A DNA stretch of 64,000 nucleotides from Bradyrhizobium sp. JYMT SZCCT0180 (GCF_018130165.1 NZ_JAFCLZ010000019.1:1-64000); one strand, 5' to 3'. Counted from the stretch's first letter, positions 1 through 9,348 are shown. Translations and numbers: made by a program. Notes: generated from the sequence alone by a model not told the origin.

Positions 1-587
1 GCTCTCCCCGGTGAGACGGCCTCTATTGCCACCGTCGCCCCTCGGAAGCGTTAGCTCCCGCAGGACTTGACGCCGTTACGGGCGCCAGGACCACACGCTT
101 TCGCCGTACGCTTCAGCCGCGACCGTCAATCGCAACCTCAGCGTCCACCGCGACCCGCCCCTCGTCGTGACGACGGCCGACGCCCCTCTGAATGGGACGG
201 GATGGATGAGAATGTGCCGGTGATTTGGGTCGAAGGAAAGAGATATATTTTTGATTTACAGAAATATAGGACTTGACATGATTTCTGACAATCGGAAGTG
301 ATTTGCCCGTCGGGTTGATTTGTCGCGCCCTCGCTTGCAGATTGCTATTGCGCACGCCTCGACGCAGTTCTCAACGCGTAGGCAGATTGCGGGGTGAGCC
401 CATAAGCTCAAGCGATCGCCCGGCGGCTGCTTTACCCTGGACTACGGACGCAATTCAGGGCGTGGCGTGAGGTCCGAAAAGTGCCAGAAGCCGACATCCT
501 TGATTTCGCATGATATAAACGTGTTCCCGACGGCGTGCTGTACGCGGAACCGGTCGTCAAGCACTTTGGCAGAAAGACAACTTGACC
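1..587. other. Gene-poor left edge, no convincing CDS
   Basis: I see no gene here that I can defend. The short open frames have arginine/proline-rich translations typical of antisense readings of GC-rich DNA and no ribosome-binding site. About 240-300 is an AT-rich island unlike its surroundings. About 438-502 carries a fragment (GGTCCGAAAAGTGCCAGAAG followed by CCGACAT) that matches the right end of the intergenic repeats at 1.4 and 2.0 kb. The stretch may be the decayed end of a mobile or repeated element, but no transposase remnant is readable. Confidence 0.5.
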
Positions 588-1412
588 ATGACTGATCGAT
601 ACGCCGTCATCGGCAATCCCATCGGCCACTCCAAGTCGCCTCTGATCCATCGTGCATTCGCACAGCAAACCGGCCAAGAGCTCGAGTATACGGCGATCGA
701 GGCCCCCGAAGGGGGCTTCGCGGCAGTTGTAGACGCCTTCCGCCACAAGGGCGCACGCGGGTTGAACATCACCGCACCGTTCAAGCTCGATGCCTTTTGC
801 TATGCGACCAAGTTGCTCGACCGCGCGCGTCTTGCGGGTGCCACCAATGCGATGTCCTTCGTTGGCGATGTGGTCGAGGCTGACAACTTTGACGGCGTCG
901 GCCTGTTGCGTGATATCGAATACAACCAAGGCATTCCCCTGCCAGGCAAGCGCGTCTTACTGTTGGGGTCAGGTGGTGCAGCGCGCGGCGCCTTGCTGCC
1001 CTTACTTGAAGCCAGACCGGCAGAGCTTGTGATCATAAATCGGACGTTTGAGAAAGCGCGGTCGCTCGCTGAAGCCTTTGGCTCGTATGGCTCGGTCATC
1101 GCGAGCGGTTATGACAGACTAAAGGATGCGGAACGCTATGATGTCGTGATCAACGCCACGTCGGCGAGCTTGCGGGGCGAAGCTCTCCCGGTCTCAGCAA
1201 ACTTCTTCAGCAATGCCTCGCTCGCCTACGAACTCGCCTATGGCAAGGGGTTGACCCCATTCTTGCGCCTTGCCCGCGAATCGGGCGTCGCCCGAGTTTG
1301 CGACGGCGTCGGCATGCTCGTCGAGCAAGCCGCCGAGGCTTTCGCTTGGTGGCGCGGGGTAAGGCCGGCAACAGCCGCGGTAATTGCTAAACTGACTGTC
1401 CCGTTGACGTGA
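588..1412 (+). CDS. aroE: Shikimate dehydrogenase
   Basis: This enzyme reduces 3-dehydroshikimate to shikimate with NADPH in the cytoplasmic aromatic amino acid pathway. The product of 274 residues is the usual family length. The N-terminus carries the substrate motif GNPIGHSKSP, followed by NITAPFK with the catalytic lysine near residue 65 and NFDGVG with the partner aspartate near residue 100. The dinucleotide-binding loop is GSGGAARG (about 128-135), and the C-terminal GVGMLVEQAAEAFAWWRG is the family signature. A TTG at 582 is in frame, but the ATG at 588 gives the usual MTDRYAVIGNPIG start. It stands alone here, not beside other aro genes, so it could be a paralogue acting on quinate or shikimate; the motifs do not separate these. 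Confidence 0.88.
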   Translation: MTDRYAVIGNPIGHSKSPLIHRAFAQQTGQELEYTAIEAPEGGFAAVVDAFRHKGARGLNITAPFKLDAFCYATKLLDRARLAGATNAMSFVGDVVEADNFDGVGLLRDIEYNQGIPLPGKRVLLLGSGGAARGALLPLLEARPAELVIINRTFEKARSLAEAFGSYGSVIASGYDRLKDAERYDVVINATSASLRGEALPVSANFFSNASLAYELAYGKGLTPFLRLARESGVARVCDGVGMLVEQAAEAFAWWRGVRPATAAVIAKLTVPLT

Positions 1413-1525
1413 ATGTCGGCTTTGGGTCAATCGCGTCGGTTTGGCGATGTCCGAGGCATTTCCGGTTTACCCCTCATAGCCGACGTTCGCTGCGAGGTTC
1501 GGCAGGTCCGAAAGGTGCCAAGGCA
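1413..1525. repeat. Degenerate intergenic palindrome, copy 1
   Basis: This begins with ATGTCGGCT at 1413 and has the inverted counterpart AGCCGACGT at 1478-1486. Further on it carries the tail GGTCCGAAAGGTGCCAAG. It shares its layout and many words (TTTGGGTCAATCGC, TTCCGGTTTACCC) with the elements at 1972-2095 and 2989-3062. It starts a few bases past the aroE stop codon. The sequence is clearly related to the other copies, but its boundaries are inferred. Confidence 0.65.
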
Positions 1526-1595
1526 GCCCAGCATGCATCGGCTACTAGGCCGAATTATTTATTGAGTTTTAGGAAATCCGCGCCACAACCTTTGC

Positions 1596-1967
1596 ATGAA
1601 AATGGCCATTGCAGCGCTCCTGCTCGGAGCATTCGTCGGTTTGTCCGCCGTCGTCGGAGGAGACCGTTGGTACCTGATAGGTTTTTCGTACGCGCTGCTC
1701 TGGCCCGCAATGTTCGCCTTTGCGATTCTCCCGGGCGTACTGGTTGGCTCCCGGTTGCGGAGTTGGCAATCGTGCGTCGTTCTGACTGAAATAGTTACCC
1801 TCGTTGCCACGACCATGCTTGAACGCCCCACCATTGGAAAGTTGCTTCCTTGGGGGCCACTACTGGCTATGGTTCACCTCGCCCTTTTCCCGCCAGTCCT
1901 ACTTGCGGGTCTCATAGGCTACTTCGGGAGCAAGCAACGGGAACATGGAGATCAAGAGCCTGTCTGA
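1596..1967 (+). CDS. Small hydrophobic membrane protein, unknown function
   Basis: The product of 123 residues is almost entirely hydrophobic. I read about four membrane segments: residues 2-20, 26-46, 60-75 and 88-108, ending in a short charged tail. A positively charged VGSRLRSWQ loop separates the second and third. No family motif is recognisable. It lies alone between two copies of the same intergenic palindrome, downstream of aroE and on the same strand. There is no strong Shine-Dalgarno sequence at the ATG, so the start is uncertain. The alternating hydrophobic pattern is a better argument for coding than any homology I can name. Confidence 0.55.
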   Translation: MKMAIAALLLGAFVGLSAVVGGDRWYLIGFSYALLWPAMFAFAILPGVLVGSRLRSWQSCVVLTEIVTLVATTMLERPTIGKLLPWGPLLAMVHLALFPPVLLAGLIGYFGSKQREHGDQEPV

Positions 1968-1971
1968 ACCA

Positions 1972-2095
1972 ATGTCCGCTATGGGCCAATCGCCCCACTT
2001 TGGTCGTCGGCAGACTACTTCCGGTTTTCCCGCGGAAGCAGACATCGTCAGGGCCGGTCGGCATGTCTCAAAAGTGCCAATAGGCGACATGCTTG
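1972..2095. repeat. Degenerate intergenic palindrome, copy 2
   Basis: This begins with ATGTCCGCT (1972-1980), answered by AGCAGACAT at 2037-2045, and continues into the tail GGTCGGCATGTCTCAAAAGT and GCCAATAGGCGACAT. It is the fullest of the three copies. It starts a few bases after the stop codon of the small membrane protein gene, so it may supply the 3-prime end of that transcript. Confidence 0.7.
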
Positions 2096-2260
2096 CAAAG
2101 GCACGGATCTGATCCGGGCTAATGCACAATGGTCGTTCGTTGTGTCCGCAAGAGGCGGTCGGCGGTGAACCTTTCGCGGGCGGCCCGCGACAAACAAGCC
2201 GCCATCGTCGCGACGGCGGCGCGTGCCGCGCCGATCGCGCGACGCCAATTGAGGCTTCCC

Positions 2261-2965
2261 ATGCCGATCGTCCGAATCCTCCTGGTCCTTCTCGCGCTCG
2301 CTTCGCCGCTGTCGATGGCGGGAGGCGCTGTTGCGGGGCCGTTTGAGGATGCGCAGGTGGCGCATAGCAGACGCGACTACGCAACCGCACTACGGCTCTG
2401 GCGTCCGCTGGCCGACCAAGGCAATGCCGAGGCGCAGTACGCACTCGGGTTCATGTACGACGGCGGCCAAGGTGTGCCGAAAAATTACGCTAGGGCTGCA
2501 AAGTGGTGGCGCCTCGCAGCCGATCAAGGCCATACCTTCGCCCAGTACAACCTGGGGACCTTGTACGACAACGGCAATGGGGTGCCTCAGAACAAAGCTG
2601 AAGCATTGAAGTGGTATCACCTTGCCGCCGAGCGCGGTAACGATGGCGCGCAGTTCAACGTCGGGGTCCTGCATTTCGCGGGCGTGGCCGTGTCCGAGAA
2701 CCGGATCGAGGCTGCGAAGTGGTTTCGCCGCGCTGCAGACCAAGGTCATCTTGGAGCGCAGGTATATCTTGGCCTCTGTTACGCTACGGGACTAGGCGTG
2801 CCGCAAGACAATATTCAAGCATACATGTGGCTCAGTTTGGCGGCTGCGCGAAGTGACCAGGATGCGATCAGCAATCGAAATCGCGTCGCGCAACAGATGA
2901 CCCCGGCACAGATCGCCGAAGCGCAGAAGCTGGCGGTTGAGTGGAAGTCGAAACCAGAACGGTAG
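2261..2965 (+). CDS. Exported Sel1-like repeat (TPR-like) protein
   Basis: The protein has 234 residues with an N-terminal signal peptide (MPIVRILLVLLALASPLSM..., cleavage near residue 25). It is followed by four to five Sel1-like repeats of about 36 residues, each with the A-x-x-W-x-x-x-A-A-x-x-G pattern (AAKWWRLAADQG, ALKWYHLAAERG, AAKWFRRAADQG) and the turn Y-D-x-G-x-G-V. Such repeats form helical solenoids that bind partner proteins; many act in the periplasm in stress or exopolysaccharide signalling. The reading frame stays open upstream to 2129, but the ATG at 2261 has GAGG nine bases before it and exposes a clean signal peptide, so I chose it. It is flanked by repeat copies 2 and 3. 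The partner is unknown. Confidence 0.82.
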   Translation: MPIVRILLVLLALASPLSMAGGAVAGPFEDAQVAHSRRDYATALRLWRPLADQGNAEAQYALGFMYDGGQGVPKNYARAAKWWRLAADQGHTFAQYNLGTLYDNGNGVPQNKAEALKWYHLAAERGNDGAQFNVGVLHFAGVAVSENRIEAAKWFRRAADQGHLGAQVYLGLCYATGLGVPQDNIQAYMWLSLAAARSDQDAISNRNRVAQQMTPAQIAEAQKLAVEWKSKPER

Positions 2966-2988
2966 TATTCCCGTGCGTCGCGGAAGCA

Positions 2989-3062
2989 ATGTCTGCTGTG
3001 GGTCATTTGCGGACGTGAGCCTCTGCGTCGGCGACTTCCGATTTGCCCCCAAAAGCAGACAT
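2989..3062. repeat. Intergenic palindrome, copy 3 (compact)
   Basis: Perfect nine-base terminal inverted repeats, ATGTCTGCT at 2989-2997 and AGCAGACAT at 3054-3062, extend imperfectly inward (TGTGGG against CCCCCAAA). This compact form lacks the long tail seen in copies 1 and 2. It follows the Sel1-repeat gene by 23 bases. Confidence 0.75.
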
Positions 3063-3130
3063 CACGATCTTTGCCGGATCCTGCTTTGCTCCCAAGATCG
3101 GCTCGAGGAGATGGCGGAGGCGTTGTCCGT

Positions 3131-3802
3131 CTAGCTTGCGCCCGATCCAGGTGCCGGACTGAGCGGAGCGCCCCCTACCGAAAAGGGGCCGGCAGGCTTG
3201 GGAAGTGGAGGGGGAGTTGGAGGGAGAACTGGAGGGGGTACTTTTCGCGATGCCTGGATGATCCGCGTGCGAGGATTTGGACGTGGGATGCTGGAAGTCG
3301 TGAGCGGTGGGATGCTGGAAGTCGTCAGCGGCGCCGCCTGATTCTGCAGGGAGCTCACCTGCGCCGTCAGCAAGGAAAGTTGACGGGTTATTCTTTTCAA
3401 ATCCGCCTGTTGGGCTGAGGCGCTTTGCATGAGCGACATCAACACATCGGCGTTTTGCTCCTGCGACGTCTGAATGTCCCGCAGTCCCGCCCTGACAACC
3501 GGATCCGGTACGAGGACCGGAGCCGGGGTCGGCGGAGGAGTTGCAGCGACGCGATTGTGATTTGGCGGGGAGAAGCGGCTGAAGTCCGGCAAGGAGAACT
3601 GATCGACGCTCGGCAAAGAGAACTGATTGAAAATCGGCAGTGAGAAGCCGCCGAAACTCGGCAAGGAATTGGCGGTGGCGGCACCAATGACGGCCATGGC
3701 AGCCAGCGAGACAGCTAACACCGGCACCGGGCTAGAGGCTACCCGCGGTGCCGCCTCGGGCTGTTTGCCCCCTTGCGCTTCCCTGCCCGGTGCTTCGGCC
3801 AC
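3131..3802 (-). CDS. Membrane-anchored Pro-rich protein with FSLP repeats, unknown function
   Basis: The protein has 223 residues and I do not recognise a family. After a charged N-terminal stretch there is one membrane segment (about residues 26-45). Next come four imperfect copies of a short motif of the form F-S-L-P-x-F/V-x-x-F (about 47-80), a Pro-rich spacer, a probable short coiled coil (residues 105-155, LMQSASAQQADLKRITRQLS), and a Pro-rich tail. The tail contains an exact eight-residue duplication, PLTTSSIP, encoded by a 24-base tandem repeat at 3283-3306 and 3307-3330. The start is GTG at 3802 with AGGGAA upstream. The architecture suggests a periplasmic coiled-coil structural or spacer protein. 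It is convergent with the Sel1-repeat gene. Confidence 0.65.
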   Translation of the reverse strand: MAEAPGREAQGGKQPEAAPRVASSPVPVLAVSLAAMAVIGAATANSLPSFGGFSLPIFNQFSLPSVDQFSLPDFSRFSPPNHNRVAATPPPTPAPVLVPDPVVRAGLRDIQTSQEQNADVLMSLMQSASAQQADLKRITRQLSLLTAQVSSLQNQAAPLTTSSIPPLTTSSIPRPNPRTRIIQASRKVPPPVLPPTPPPLPKPAGPFSVGGAPLSPAPGSGAS

Positions 3803-4036
3803 CTGTGTTCCCTACGTCTCAGCCCAGTCGCGAGATTCTTCCCATCACCGGTCAGCAAAAGAGCCATCGTGGTGACAAACCAGCAATGGCTCGCGCGCGC
3901 TTGCCCACCTGAATTCGGCTCAAATCATGGGCTCGTATGGTTAATGTTCAGTTATTCCGGAAGACCAGCCGACGTCGGTGCCGGTCCGAGCTTGCTCGCA
4001 ACCGTCATCGTGAACAGGCTTGTCGTCCTGCCATCG

Positions 4037-5971
4037 TCAGTTAGGCTTCGAGGCACCTTCTGCCGCCGCCGGTGCCGCCGGCCTTGGGCCGCCGCCGGTG
4101 ATCCGCTCGATCACCGAGCGAACGGCGTCGCGGGTCTTGCGATCCTTCACGGCATCCAGCAGCGGGGCGGCGCCCGGCGAACGGCGGATCAGGCTTTCGG
4201 GATCGGGGAACACCAATGGATCGTCCCACGGGCCCTGCACCACGAAGGGCAGGTCGAAGCCGGGCGGCGCGTTGGGTGCAGACGTCAGACTGGCGACGCC
4301 CTTCAGATCGTATTCGCGCGCCGGCACCGAGGCGGTGCCGGTCAGGGTGAGACGCGTCGTGGGACCTTCGACGCGGACGTCTTCGGCGGTCGCGATGCCG
4401 TCGTTGAACTTAACCGACACGTTGAGCGTATCGAACGGCGTCGAGCCGTTGCGGAAATTGCCGCTGCCGGACAGCGGCCGCCGTTCCAGCCGTTTCAACA
4501 GCTGCTCGACATTGAAGCCCGCGATCGCGCCGTCACGTCCGGTCAGGGTCGCGGTGCCGTCGAGCGAGGTGACGAGCCCGAACGGGCTGGAGCCCGAGGC
4601 CACCAGCGAGACATTGAGATTGCCGCGGCCGGAGAGCTTGTTGACACCGAACAATTCGGATGCGCAGGCGTGCAGGTCGACATCGGTGAACTGGAACTGG
4701 GCCTTGACGTCGGCGATCGCGTCCGAGCGGGCGACGCCGAACGTGCCCTTGGCGATGCCGCCATACATCTGCGCCTCGGCGACCGAGAGCGCGAGCGCGC
4801 CGCTGCGCAGATTGGCGCCAAAGGCGGTGCGGCCGAGCTTGGTCGAGCCGACCGTCACCTTGGCGGCCGACAGCCGCATGTCGAGATCGGTGGTCGACAA
4901 CGAGTTCAGGTCGAACAATTGCCGATTCCAGTCGCGCGCGCCGCTCGCCAGCAGGCGGAAGGTCGAGATGTACGGCGTGAAATCCAGCGCCCCGGCGGCC
5001 AGCGTCGCCTGCAGCGTCTGCCGGCCGTTATTGGCAAAGGTCATCACGCCTTCGGCGACGTTGCCGTCGAGTTCGACATTCACATTGGTCAGCGCAACGG
5101 AACCGCCGACCACATTGGCGCGGGCCTTCAGCGCGAAGCGGCCGAAGCCGCCGCCGGGCGGCGACTGTCCCATCCAGCGCAACGCGTTGCGCAGCGACGG
5201 GCTGTCGATCGTCACCGTGCCTTCCATCATCAGGCTGGTGCGGTTGGCGAGCGCGCCATCGAATGCCAGTTTCAGCGGTGCGCTGACCAGCCGCGCCTTC
5301 ACGCCGGAGCGATCGCCCGACAGCAGCGCGACGAAATCGCTGGCGCTGACCGAGCCGTCGACGCGCTCGCCGCGCCAGTCGAACTGCCCGGTGGCGGCGA
5401 ACGAACGCGAGATCGACGGCCAGGCCAGCGACAGGTCGATATCGCTTAGCGCCTCGGAGACCTGGCTGGTGGCGTCTTCATAGTTGAGCACGCCGTCCTG
5501 GATCCGGATCTCGGAGAACGACACCTGATTCTCGGCGCCCGGCTTCATGGCGCGAGCGATGGTCTCGACGAACGGCGTCCAGTTGCTCTCGCCATGGCCG
5601 TCCCTGACGACGCGGATATGCGGCCGCAGCATCATGACGTCGGCGATCTCGAACCGTCGCAGCAACAGCGGCAGCAGGCGCAGATTCGCCGTCAGCACGT
5701 CGACCTGCAGCGCGGGGTCGACGGTGGCGCCGCCCTTCAGCCTGACATTGTGAAACGAGACATAGCTGCCGGGAAATACCGAGACGTCGATCGCACCCGA
5801 GACGACCAGATCGAGCCCGGTGACGGCGCGAATCTGCGCCTCGACCGCCTGGCGCAGCGCGTCCCGGTTGAGGAACCAGGAGGTCCCGATCAGGCCGATC
5901 AAAGCCAAGCCGAGAAACGCCGCAATCGGCATCCCCAGGCGCTTCATTCCTTGGGCCATCGTCAAAGACAT
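4037..5971 (-). CDS. AsmA-family envelope protein
   Basis: The protein has 644 residues with a single N-terminal membrane anchor (about residues 10-30) and the AsmA N-terminal signature: Leu/Val-rich strands around DLVVSGAIDVSVFPGSYVSF, which introduce the first domain. The C-terminal part (about 420-600) holds LSGRGNLNVSLVASGSS and the AEDVRVEGPTTRLTLTGTAS segment typical of the AsmA C-terminal domain. Family members are inner-membrane proteins with a long periplasmic beta-rich groove, implicated in lipid transport and outer-membrane homeostasis. The short Pro/Ala-rich tail is probably disordered. Three in-frame ATGs lie close together (5971, 5959, 5947); I kept the longest. It is transcribed away from the CoA-transferase genes. 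Confidence 0.85.
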   Translation of the reverse strand: MSLTMAQGMKRLGMPIAAFLGLALIGLIGTSWFLNRDALRQAVEAQIRAVTGLDLVVSGAIDVSVFPGSYVSFHNVRLKGGATVDPALQVDVLTANLRLLPLLLRRFEIADVMMLRPHIRVVRDGHGESNWTPFVETIARAMKPGAENQVSFSEIRIQDGVLNYEDATSQVSEALSDIDLSLAWPSISRSFAATGQFDWRGERVDGSVSASDFVALLSGDRSGVKARLVSAPLKLAFDGALANRTSLMMEGTVTIDSPSLRNALRWMGQSPPGGGFGRFALKARANVVGGSVALTNVNVELDGNVAEGVMTFANNGRQTLQATLAAGALDFTPYISTFRLLASGARDWNRQLFDLNSLSTTDLDMRLSAAKVTVGSTKLGRTAFGANLRSGALALSVAEAQMYGGIAKGTFGVARSDAIADVKAQFQFTDVDLHACASELFGVNKLSGRGNLNVSLVASGSSPFGLVTSLDGTATLTGRDGAIAGFNVEQLLKRLERRPLSGSGNFRNGSTPFDTLNVSVKFNDGIATAEDVRVEGPTTRLTLTGTASVPAREYDLKGVASLTSAPNAPPGFDLPFVVQGPWDDPLVFPDPESLIRRSPGAAPLLDAVKDRKTRDAVRSVIERITGGGPRPAAPAAAEGASKPN

Positions 5972-6209
5972 ATCCAGGTCGGGTTGAGGTCGAGGGTTTG
6001 GTTGTCCGGGGGCGGCCGCGTCTAGCTTTCAGCCCTTGCCAACCCACACAACCTGAAGGGTTTTCTTGACGCTTTCAAGGCCATCCTGGCGTTGTGAACC
6101 GCTGCCGATGGTCCAAAAGCGCGCGCATTGACGCAGTGCGAAGATTTCGCCTAATAATCCCTAAGATTATGCCGGCCTTGAGCCGTTTCCTCCATCAGGT
6201 CAGACATCC

Positions 6210-6917
6210 ATGAACAAGGTTTACCCCGACGCCAAATCGGCACTCGATGGCGTTCTCAAGGACGGCATGATGATCATGTCGGGTGGTTTCGGTCTTTGCG
6301 GCATCGCCGAGACCCTGTCGGACGCGATCCGCGAATCCGGCGTGAAGGGCCTCACCGTCATCTCCAACAATGCCGGGGTCGACGGCATCGGGCTGAGCCG
6401 GCTGCTGGAGACCCGGCAGATCAAGAAGATGATCTCGTCCTATGTCGGCGAGAACAAGCTGTTCGCCCAGCAATACCTCGCCGGCGAACTGGAACTCGAA
6501 TTCAACCCGCAGGGCACGCTGGCCGAGCGCATCCGCGCCGGCGGCGCCGGTATCCCGGCCTTCTTCACCAAGACCGGCGTCGGCACCCTGATCGCCGAAG
6601 GCAAGGAAGTGAAGGAATTCGACGGCGAGAAGTACATCATGGAGCGCGGCCTGTTCGCCGACCTCGCCATCGTCCACGCCTGGAAGGGCGATACCGCCGG
6701 GAATCTGGTCTACCGCAAGACCGCGCGCAATTTTAACCCGATGATGGCGACCGCTGCCAGGATCACCATCGCCGAGGTCGAGCATCTGGTGCCGGCCGGC
6801 GAGATCGACCCCGACCACATCCACACACCAGGCATTTTCGTCAAACGCATCATCGACGTCGGCACCGGCAAGAAGCGGATCGAGTTCCGCAACACCCGTC
6901 CGCGCCCCGCAGCGTAA
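6210..6917 (+). CDS. scoA: 3-oxoacid (succinyl-CoA:acetoacetate) CoA-transferase, subunit A
   Basis: This subunit of 235 residues works with the next gene to transfer CoA from succinyl-CoA to acetoacetate or a similar 3-oxoacid, in the cytoplasm. The CoA-transferase family I glycine-rich motif is [15 protein letters not shown] (residues 20-34). [10 protein letters not shown] and the [10 protein letters not shown] / [20 protein letters not shown] segments are standard for subunit A. Subunit B starts 20 bases downstream, so the two form an operon. Given the nearby phasins it may feed on acetoacetate from polyhydroxybutyrate breakdown, but substrate choice (acetoacetate or 3-oxoadipate) cannot be settled by eye. 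Confidence 0.9.
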   Translation: MNKVYPDAKSALDGVLKDGMMIMSGGFGLCGIAETLSDAIRESGVKGLTVISNNAGVDGIGLSRLLETRQIKKMISSYVGENKLFAQQYLAGELELEFNPQGTLAERIRAGGAGIPAFFTKTGVGTLIAEGKEVKEFDGEKYIMERGLFADLAIVHAWKGDTAGNLVYRKTARNFNPMMATAARITIAEVEHLVPAGEIDPDHIHTPGIFVKRIIDVGTGKKRIEFRNTRPRPAA

Positions 6918-6937
6918 CTCAACAGGAAGCAGACACC

Positions 6938-7588
6938 ATGGCCTGGACCCGTGAACAGATGGCCGCTCGTGCCGCCAAAGAGTTGCGCGACGGTTATTAC
7001 GTCAATCTCGGCATCGGCATTCCGACGCTGGTCTCGAACTACATCCCCGACGGCATCGACGTCAGCCTGCAGAGCGAGAACGGCATGCTCGGCATGGGCC
7101 CGTTCCCCTATGAGGGCGAGGAAGACGCCGATCTCATCAACGCCGGCAAGCAGACGGTCAGCGAACTGCCGTCGACCAGCTATTTCTCGTCGGCCGAATC
7201 CTTCGCTATGGTGCGCGGCGGGCATATCGATCTGTCGATCCTCGGCGCGATGCAGGTGGCGCAGAACGGCGACCTCGCCAACTGGATGATCCCGGGCAAG
7301 ATGGTCAAGGGCATGGGCGGCGCGATGGACCTCGTCGCCGGCGTCAAGCGCGTCGTCGTCGTGATGGAGCATTCCGCCAAGGACGGCCCGAAACTCCTGA
7401 AGAGCTGCAACCTGCCGCTGACCGGCGAGAAGGTCGTCGACATGGTGGTGACGGATCTGGCTGTCTTCACCATCGACAAGCACGGCAAGGACGGCATGGC
7501 GCTGATCGAGCTCGCCGACGGCGTCACGCTGGACGAGGTCAAGGCCAAGACCGAAGCCGAATTCCGCGTCGCGCTGAAGAACGCTTAA
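6938..7588 (+). CDS. scoB: 3-oxoacid CoA-transferase, subunit B
   Basis: Subunit B of 216 residues carries the catalytic glutamate in the motif QSENGMLG (about residues 49-56), which forms the glutamyl-CoA thioester intermediate. [17 protein letters not shown] and the [14 protein letters not shown] segment are family signatures, and [20 protein letters not shown] follows. The start ATG at 6938 is preceded by AACAGGAAG. It is co-transcribed with scoA. A dispersed palindromic repeat begins 13 bases after the stop codon and may act as the transcript end. Confidence 0.92.
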   Translation: MAWTREQMAARAAKELRDGYYVNLGIGIPTLVSNYIPDGIDVSLQSENGMLGMGPFPYEGEEDADLINAGKQTVSELPSTSYFSSAESFAMVRGGHIDLSILGAMQVAQNGDLANWMIPGKMVKGMGGAMDLVAGVKRVVVVMEHSAKDGPKLLKSCNLPLTGEKVVDMVVTDLAVFTIDKHGKDGMALIELADGVTLDEVKAKTEAEFRVALKNA

Positions 7589-7601
7589 AGGACGAGGTCT
7601 C

Positions 7602-7690
7602 GTAGGGTGGGCAAAGGCGCTCGTGCGCCGTGCCCACCATCATGAGCAACGCAAGGAATGGTGGGCACGCTTCGCTTTGCCCACCCTACG
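7602..7690. repeat. GTAGGGTGGGC palindrome, copy 1
   Basis: A long imperfect inverted repeat: GTAGGGTGGGCAAAGGCGC at the left end is answered by GCTTTGCCCACCCTAC at the right, with inner arms GTGCCCACCAT and ATGGTGGGCAC. Near-identical copies lie at 33680-33766 and 44806-44896. It sits between the convergent scoB and permease genes, where it can serve as a bidirectional transcript end. Confidence 0.9.
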
Positions 7691-7701
7691 CTTCGTGCCA
7701 C

Positions 7702-9348
7702 CTACGCCGGGCCTGACGGCACGTCGGAAAACCGCGTCAGCCACGCCACCGGGCCGATGCTGGCGGCGACGATCAGCAATGCTGCGAGCGCGCCGTCCTC
7801 AAAACTGCCGCGGCTGGCGAACTGGTAGATCGAGGTTGCCAGCGTATCGACGTTGAGCGGACGCAGCAGCAGCGTCGCCGGCAATTCCTTCAGACAGTCC
7901 ACGAACACGATGATGACGGCGCCCAGCATCGCCGGCCGGAGCAGCGGCAGATGGATCAGCCGCATCGTGGTTGCTTGCTTTGCGCCGGCGGCGCGCGCGC
8001 TGTCGTCGTAGTCGTGCGGGATTCGCTCGAAGCCTGCCTTGATCAGTCCGGTCGGCACCGCCAGGAATCGAATCACATAGGCGATCACGACGGCTGCGCC
8101 CGAGCCGACCAGGATCAGCCCTGGCGTTGAACGTCCGAGCCATCCGCCGAGCGCGCTCAGGCCATTGTCGATCGCGAGCACCGGGGTCAGCAGGCCCAGC
8201 GCGAGAACCAGGCCGGGCAGGGCGTAGCCGGTTTGCGAGATGTTCATCGCGACGAGGCGCACCGGGTCCGGGCGCCAGCGCCAGGCCAGGATGGTGGCAA
8301 AGCCCAGCCCGAGCGCGATCAGCGTCGCCAGCGTTGCGAACGCCACCGAATTGAAGGCATCGCGCCCCAGCGTCATGTCGAAATTGGTCAAGAGCCCGCG
8401 CTTGAAGCTCTGCTGCATCAGAAACAGCACCGGCACGATGAAGCCGAGCAGCACCGGCGTGAGGCAGGCCGCAAACGTCCACCAGCCCCGGCTGCCGTGC
8501 AATCGCGTGCGCGGCGTCAGCCGCGGGCTCTCGGCGGAAAACCCGGTCGCGACGTTGCGGCGGCCATAGCGTTCGATCGCGATCAGGCCGGCCACGATCG
8601 CCAGCATGAAACAGGACAATTGCGCCGCGCCGGCGAGGCTGCCGCGGTTGAGCCAGGTCGTGAAGATCGACACGGTGAGCGTACGGACGCCGAGATATTC
8701 GCTGGCGCCGATGTCGTTCAAGGTTTCCAGCGACACCAGCGCCACGCCGACCGCCAGCGCCGGCCGTGCCATCGGCAGCGAGACGCGGAAGAATATCTGC
8801 AGGCGGCTGGCGCCGAGCGTTCGCGCGGCCTCGGCGAATTCGGCGCTCTGGAACTGAAACATCGTCCGCGCCGAGAGATAGACGTATGGGTAGAGCACGA
8901 GGCCGATGACGATGATCGCGCCCGGCATCGAACGCAGGTTGGGCAGGACGGCCACCGCGTCGCGCAGCGGAAACCAGATCGCCAGCGTGCGGTGAACGAG
9001 GCCGAGCGGCTCGAACAGGTCGGCATAGACGTAGGCGGCGATGTAGGTCGGAATCGCCAGCGGCAGCGGCATCAGCCACAACAACAGCGCGCGGCCGGGA
9101 AAGTCATGCAGCGAAATCAGCCATGCGGTGCCGGCGCCGATCACAAGCGCCAGCATGCCGACGCCGAACAGCAACAGCGCGGTGTCGAGCATCGCCCGCG
9201 GCAGCACATAGGCGATCAGGTCCCGCCACAGATCGGGCGCGGGATTCATCGCCAGCGCGATGACCGCGATCACGGGCGCGGCGACCATGATCGCGGTCAT
9301 GACCGCGATTGCCGCCGAGATCCGTCCGGCGTGCGCGGAAGGGGTCAC
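7702..9348 (-). CDS. Ferric-iron ABC transporter, fused permease
   Basis: The protein has 548 residues with about twelve membrane segments, made of two homologous permease halves in one chain as in the FbpB/AfuB family. Each half has its EAA loop that docks the ATPase: EAARTLGASRLQIFF (about 170-185) and DSARAAGAKQATTMRLI (about 445-461), both followed by LP-x-x-RPA. It moves iron, delivered by the binding protein encoded just upstream, across the inner membrane. The ATP-binding subunit is not within the window on either side, so the system depends on an ATPase encoded elsewhere. It is the second gene of the operon that begins at 10486. Confidence 0.88.
   Translation of the reverse strand: MTPSAHAGRISAAIAVMTAIMVAAPVIAVIALAMNPAPDLWRDLIAYVLPRAMLDTALLLFGVGMLALVIGAGTAWLISLHDFPGRALLLWLMPLPLAIPTYIAAYVYADLFEPLGLVHRTLAIWFPLRDAVAVLPNLRSMPGAIIVIGLVLYPYVYLSARTMFQFQSAEFAEAARTLGASRLQIFFRVSLPMARPALAVGVALVSLETLNDIGASEYLGVRTLTVSIFTTWLNRGSLAGAAQLSCFMLAIVAGLIAIERYGRRNVATGFSAESPRLTPRTRLHGSRGWWTFAACLTPVLLGFIVPVLFLMQQSFKRGLLTNFDMTLGRDAFNSVAFATLATLIALGLGFATILAWRWRPDPVRLVAMNISQTGYALPGLVLALGLLTPVLAIDNGLSALGGWLGRSTPGLILVGSGAAVVIAYVIRFLAVPTGLIKAGFERIPHDYDDSARAAGAKQATTMRLIHLPLLRPAMLGAVIIVFVDCLKELPATLLLRPLNVDTLATSIYQFASRGSFEDGALAALLIVAASIGPVAWLTRFSDVPSGPA

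Noticed and set aside
3773-5449. 558-codon plus-strand open frame opposite the AsmA-family gene
   Set aside because: The opposite strand has a clear AsmA-family protein with a membrane anchor; this frame has no signature.
6195-6824. 209-codon minus-strand frame opposite scoA
   Set aside because: scoA has the CoA-transferase motifs on the plus strand; this is a shadow frame.
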